DNA of 8,640 nt, taken from Pseudomonadota bacterium. Its GTDB lineage: Bacteria > Bdellovibrionota > Oligoflexia > Oligoflexales > Oligoflexaceae. Positions 6,437-8,640 of this stretch are shown piece after piece (the first letter of the stretch is position 1; every line of letters starts with the position of its first letter). The DNA is taken from contig JAKQGS010000230.1 in assembly GCA_029556045.1 (NCBI GenBank), positions 1 to 8,640 on the forward strand. Direction: 5' to 3'. The notes under the pieces are model-generated. The model was not told where the DNA came from. It was given only the letters and a program-made list of their open reading frames with translations, and did not search any database. Position numbers and translations under genes: made by a program.

Positions 6437-7681
6437 ATGGTAACAACAATGGTAGCGGCCAGCGATTTGGTGTTATTAAATCGATCCGTCATCGAGGACC
6501 GGCTGAATGAGCTGGAATTGAAGCAATATTGGGTGGCAGAGCAGCTGGGGGTGGCGCCGCGTACGGTGGCCCGGTGGTTAAGTGGCGACGTCAAGCGGGT
6601 TCGCCGGGACATGGTGGAACGGCTGGCATTGATCCTGGAAGTTTCAGCCACACGTTTGATAGCGACGGACGAGGACGAGATTTATGCCTCGCGGGAAAGT
6701 CAGGATGAGGTGGCCCGCCTCTTTGCCGATGATTCCCTTCTCATGATATTCAACTCCGTGCATCACTGGAGTGCTTTTGAGCACATGATTCGTTCCGTGC
6801 TTCATCCCCAACTGCCGGTGCATCACCTGGGAATGCTTTATGCCATGCTTTGTTACGGTAAATGCCGTGAAGGGCAAAACGATAGTGCGATTCGCTATGG
6901 AGAAAAGGCCCTGCAACTCGGTGAGCAGCACAACGACGCCATGGTCATTGCACGGGCGGCCGGTGAACTGTCAGTGGCCTATGGGTATCTGGGGGACTTT
7001 GTCCGGGCCAAAGAACGATTCCAGCGGTTGCAGATGGTGCAGTCAGCCCTCGATCCTGATTTTTCCATGCACCTGGCCTTGAACTTCTCCACCGTATGGG
7101 GAGCACTGGGAGAGCATGACGAGGCCATGCGGTGCATCGATCATGCCATTTCCCAGTTCACCGATCATCGGGCGGATGATCGTCTGGCCAGCGCCTGCCT
7201 GCTGCGGGGAGCTCATCGCGTTTACCTGGAGAATCTCGAACAGGCGGCAAAGGATCTGCAACGGGCTCTGGATATCGGCAGGACGCTGCAACAGAAGAAG
7301 ACGATCAGTTATGCCTGTTGTTATTTGGCTCAGCTGGAAGCCTTGCAGGGGGCTATTCCTGAGGCGGAAGCGCATTTGAAACAGGCGGAGCAGGGGTTTG
7401 CTGCAATCGGATTGCCCGCCGAGAATCTTCTCAGTTTAGTGACCGAGGCCAAGATTCTCAGTGCCCGGAACCAGTACAAGGACGCTTTGGGCAAGCTGCA
7501 ATTGGCCATCGACAATCACAAGCCTGCGGCGGGACCGGTGATGGAGGCCTACTTGTATGAGGAAATTTACCGACTGGCCCGTAAACACGGGGATTGGGCC
7601 ACGCAACGGAAAGCCGGGGTTCAAGCCAATAAAATATTTAATAAAATTGGCGCCAAAAAACGAATTCTTTCGCTTACGTAA
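6437..7681 (+). CDS. XRE-type HTH transcriptional regulator with TPR domain
   Basis: This is a predicted cytoplasmic DNA-binding regulator of 414 residues. Residues about 18-70 form a lambda-repressor/XRE helix-turn-helix (AEQLGVAPRTVARWLSG, with the recognition helix near 40-48). The rest is helical and built from about six TPR-like units, roughly 131-164, 172-205, 213-246, 253-286, 294-327 and 335-368. They show the usual small-residue and aromatic spacing, for example GYLGDFVRAKERF and GALGEHDEAM. TPR domains bind peptides or proteins, so its DNA binding may be controlled by a partner. The start is uncertain: ATG 6437 and ATG 6449 are in frame, and neither has a clear ribosome-binding site. 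It is divergent from the kinase gene and lies 156 nt before the exported-protein gene. The architecture resembles HTH-TPR regulators such as the RRNPP group, but membership is not shown. Confidence 0.85.
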   Translation: MVTTMVAASDLVLLNRSVIEDRLNELELKQYWVAEQLGVAPRTVARWLSGDVKRVRRDMVERLALILEVSATRLIATDEDEIYASRESQDEVARLFADDSLLMIFNSVHHWSAFEHMIRSVLHPQLPVHHLGMLYAMLCYGKCREGQNDSAIRYGEKALQLGEQHNDAMVIARAAGELSVAYGYLGDFVRAKERFQRLQMVQSALDPDFSMHLALNFSTVWGALGEHDEAMRCIDHAISQFTDHRADDRLASACLLRGAHRVYLENLEQAAKDLQRALDIGRTLQQKKTISYACCYLAQLEALQGAIPEAEAHLKQAEQGFAAIGLPAENLLSLVTEAKILSARNQYKDALGKLQLAIDNHKPAAGPVMEAYLYEEIYRLARKHGDWATQRKAGVQANKIFNKIGAKKRILSLT

Positions 7682-7746
7682 TCCCTCCCAAAAAGTTGTC
7701 TCGCTGGCCAACGGCAGAAGTGTCACCTGCTGTCCTCCGTGCTTTG

Positions 7747-7775
7747 TTGACGAGAACGGGATGCCGTCCTAAAAA
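7747..7775 (+). promoter_or_regulatory. Candidate sigma70 promoter for the exported-protein gene
   Basis: TTGACG (7747-7752) and TAAAAA (7770-7775) are spaced by 17 nt. Transcription would begin near 7782 and give a leader of about 55 nt. No terminator is visible after the HTH-TPR gene, so readthrough from that gene remains possible. Confidence 0.45.
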
Positions 7776-7837
7776 CAAACCGTTTTACAAACTGAGGGCT
7801 TTGACCCACCACAATCCGTAAATTTAGGAGTTACATC

Positions 7838-8296
7838 ATGAAACGCATCATTTCTATCCTCGCTCTGACCCTGGCTTCCGTCGCATCCGCTGTTGCGCAA
7901 CCACCGGTGGTGACCAACGAATGTCCGTCGCTAGCGACGCTCAACATGGAATACTTCACTGAAAATCTGCAGGGATTGGCGGATCATGGGGGCCTGATCG
8001 ACTGCAGCTTGGAACTGGAACAGTTGCCCAGCGGTATCGGCGCTCGTCTGGTCACGTTGGAAGGTGAATCCTACGGATTGCTTTTGGGCAATCTACCCGA
8101 TGCACTGTCCCGCAGCGCCCTGAGTTGCCATGAACAAAATGGTAGCCAGGTGGTGACTTACTCCATCGCCGATGCACTCGGCTGGGTTAACGCCAAATTG
8201 GTCATCACTGGCAACCGCGTCTACGGCATCACACTCAATCGCACCATGCCCACCGGCCACCAGGTAACCGGATTGAGCTGTAACGGCGCCGAATGA
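7838..8296 (+). CDS. Small exported protein of unknown function, four cysteines
   Basis: I do not recognise this 152-residue protein. It begins with a clear Sec signal peptide: positive MKR, a hydrophobic stretch at about 4-17, and a signal-peptidase I site AVA|Q after residue 20. The cleavage site lacks the lipobox cysteine, so a soluble periplasmic or secreted product of about 132 residues is expected. The mature part has four Cys (29, 56, 97, 148), an even number fitting two disulfides. It has patterns suggestive of beta strands (ARLVTLEGESYGLLLG, NAKLVITGNRVYGITLN) and no catalytic motif that I can name. AGGAG at 7826-7830 lies 7 nt before the ATG. It has its own candidate promoter upstream and a stem-loop terminator just after its stop, so it is probably transcribed as a single gene. 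Confidence 0.85.
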   Translation: MKRIISILALTLASVASAVAQPPVVTNECPSLATLNMEYFTENLQGLADHGGLIDCSLELEQLPSGIGARLVTLEGESYGLLLGNLPDALSRSALSCHEQNGSQVVTYSIADALGWVNAKLVITGNRVYGITLNRTMPTGHQVTGLSCNGAE

Positions 8297-8311
8297 GCTT
8301 TAGAATAGCCT

Positions 8312-8340
8312 CCCGCGGAGCCAGTCCGCGGGTCCATTTT
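8312..8340 (+). terminator. Stem-loop terminator after the exported-protein gene
   Basis: CCCGCGGA (8312-8319) and TCCGCGGG (8325-8332) form a perfect 8-bp GC-rich stem with loop GCCAG. It starts 15 nt after the stop codon. The T-tract (TCCATTTT) is short and interrupted, but the stem strength and position fit an intrinsic terminator. Confidence 0.7.
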
Positions 8341-8386
8341 CCCCGATGCCCCTTCATAATCATGGTTTTTACCCAATAAAAATTTT

Positions 8387-8428
8387 TTGTGTCATCCTCT
8401 TGACTGTTTAAAATCCAGAATTAAAAAA
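8387..8428 (+). promoter_or_regulatory. AT-rich promoter region for the receiver-like gene
   Basis: The 150 bases after the terminator are markedly AT-rich compared with the rest of the window. TTGTGT (8387-8392) and TAAAAT (8409-8414) are spaced by 16 nt and make the best sigma70 pair. TTGACT (8400-8405) is a good -35 hexamer, but only a poorly spaced TTAAAA follows it. Upstream A/T runs could act as an UP element. Confidence 0.35.
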
Positions 8429-8489
8429 AATTTTAGGAATTTCTCTGCCAGGGAATATTGGCTATCCGTGAAACAAGGAGGAACGCCGT

Positions 8490-8640
8490 ATGTTGCATCA
8501 CGCCTTCGACACGCCTCATGTTTTATTAATTGATAAAAATTACGATTTTGCCCATGAGTTAGCCATGGCTGCTCAGGCGTTAGGGCTCGGACTTCATCAT
8601 TACGAATCCGTGATGGAGTTGGCCTATATGCCCTATCCCC
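8490..8640 (+). CDS. Receiver-like (response-regulator-type) protein, 5' end only
   Basis: Only the first 50 codons are present. ATG 8490 is well supported by AAGGAGG at 8475-8481, with 8 nt of spacing. The pattern resembles the first third of a receiver domain: a hydrophobic strand ending in an acidic residue (VLLID, residues 11-15), a helix (HELAMAAQALG), then a second strand and the segment ESVMEL. In canonical receivers two acidic residues follow strand 1; here the sequence is Asp15-Lys16-Asn17, so one is missing. The phosphorylation Asp would lie beyond the window, so activity cannot be judged. It could be the regulator partner of the kinase at 4344-6245, but that is only a positional guess. 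Confidence 0.6.
   Translation, partial: MLHHAFDTPHVLLIDKNYDFAHELAMAAQALGLGLHHYESVMELAYMPYP

Noticed and set aside
7557..7772. A 71-residue plus-strand frame overlapping the end of the HTH-TPR gene
   Set aside because: Most of it is an alternative frame of the TPR coding sequence. It has no ribosome-binding site and no protein-like features.
6437..8296. An RRNPP-type peptide quorum-sensing pair
   Set aside because: The downstream product is a 152-residue folded-looking protein with a classical signal-peptidase site, not a short pro-peptide. No oligopeptide importer is in view, so it is kept only as part of a low-confidence context finding.
1..8640. CRISPR arrays, insertion sequences, tRNA genes and attachment sites
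   Set aside because: I saw no regularly spaced repeats, transposase or integrase motifs, terminal inverted repeats or tRNA cloverleaf on either strand.

Overview
The window looks like a chromosomal segment of a Gram-negative bacterium, most likely a proteobacterium. The basis is family-level: an XdhA-type xanthine dehydrogenase small subunit, a Kef-like CPA2 antiporter, a PhnA/YjdM protein and a MASE1 sensor kinase sit together, base composition is moderately GC-rich, and Shine-Dalgarno sites are clear before several genes. The sequence alone does not support a genus. I see no tRNA, rRNA, CRISPR array, transposase, integrase or attachment site.

Layout. (1) Positions 1-1191, minus strand: the first 397 codons of xdhA (two [2Fe-2S] clusters and most of the FAD domain), cut by the left edge. 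(2) 1192-1502: a divergent intergenic region with several inverted repeats, including an 8-bp one just before the next gene. (3) 1503-4337, plus strand: a probable two-gene operon of a 744-residue CPA2 cation:proton antiporter with two C-terminal RCK_C domains, followed 21 nt later by a 192-residue PhnA/YjdM zinc-ribbon protein. (4) 4344-6245, minus strand: a MASE1 membrane-sensor histidine kinase, convergent with the PhnA gene and only 6 nt from it. Its likely terminator is embedded in the end of the PhnA gene. (5) 6246-6436: a divergent control region with two palindromes. (6) 6437-7681, plus: a cytoplasmic XRE-type HTH regulator with a long TPR domain. (7) 7838-8296, plus: a small exported protein of unknown function with four cysteines, a plausible sigma70-type promoter and a strong stem-loop terminator. 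(8) 8490-8640, plus: the start of a protein resembling a response-regulator receiver domain, cut by the right edge.

How the genes work together. The left part is metabolic: purine oxidation next to monovalent-cation/pH homeostasis. The right part is regulatory: a membrane sensor kinase divergent from a TPR-containing DNA-binding regulator, then an exported protein and a receiver-like protein. Linking these four into one signalling pathway is inference from proximity only. No clear new biological system is visible. The best leads are the altered G1 box of the kinase (Arg in place of the second Gly), the antiporter's two RCK_C domains without an RCK_N domain, the unrecognised exported protein, and the inverted repeats in the control regions.
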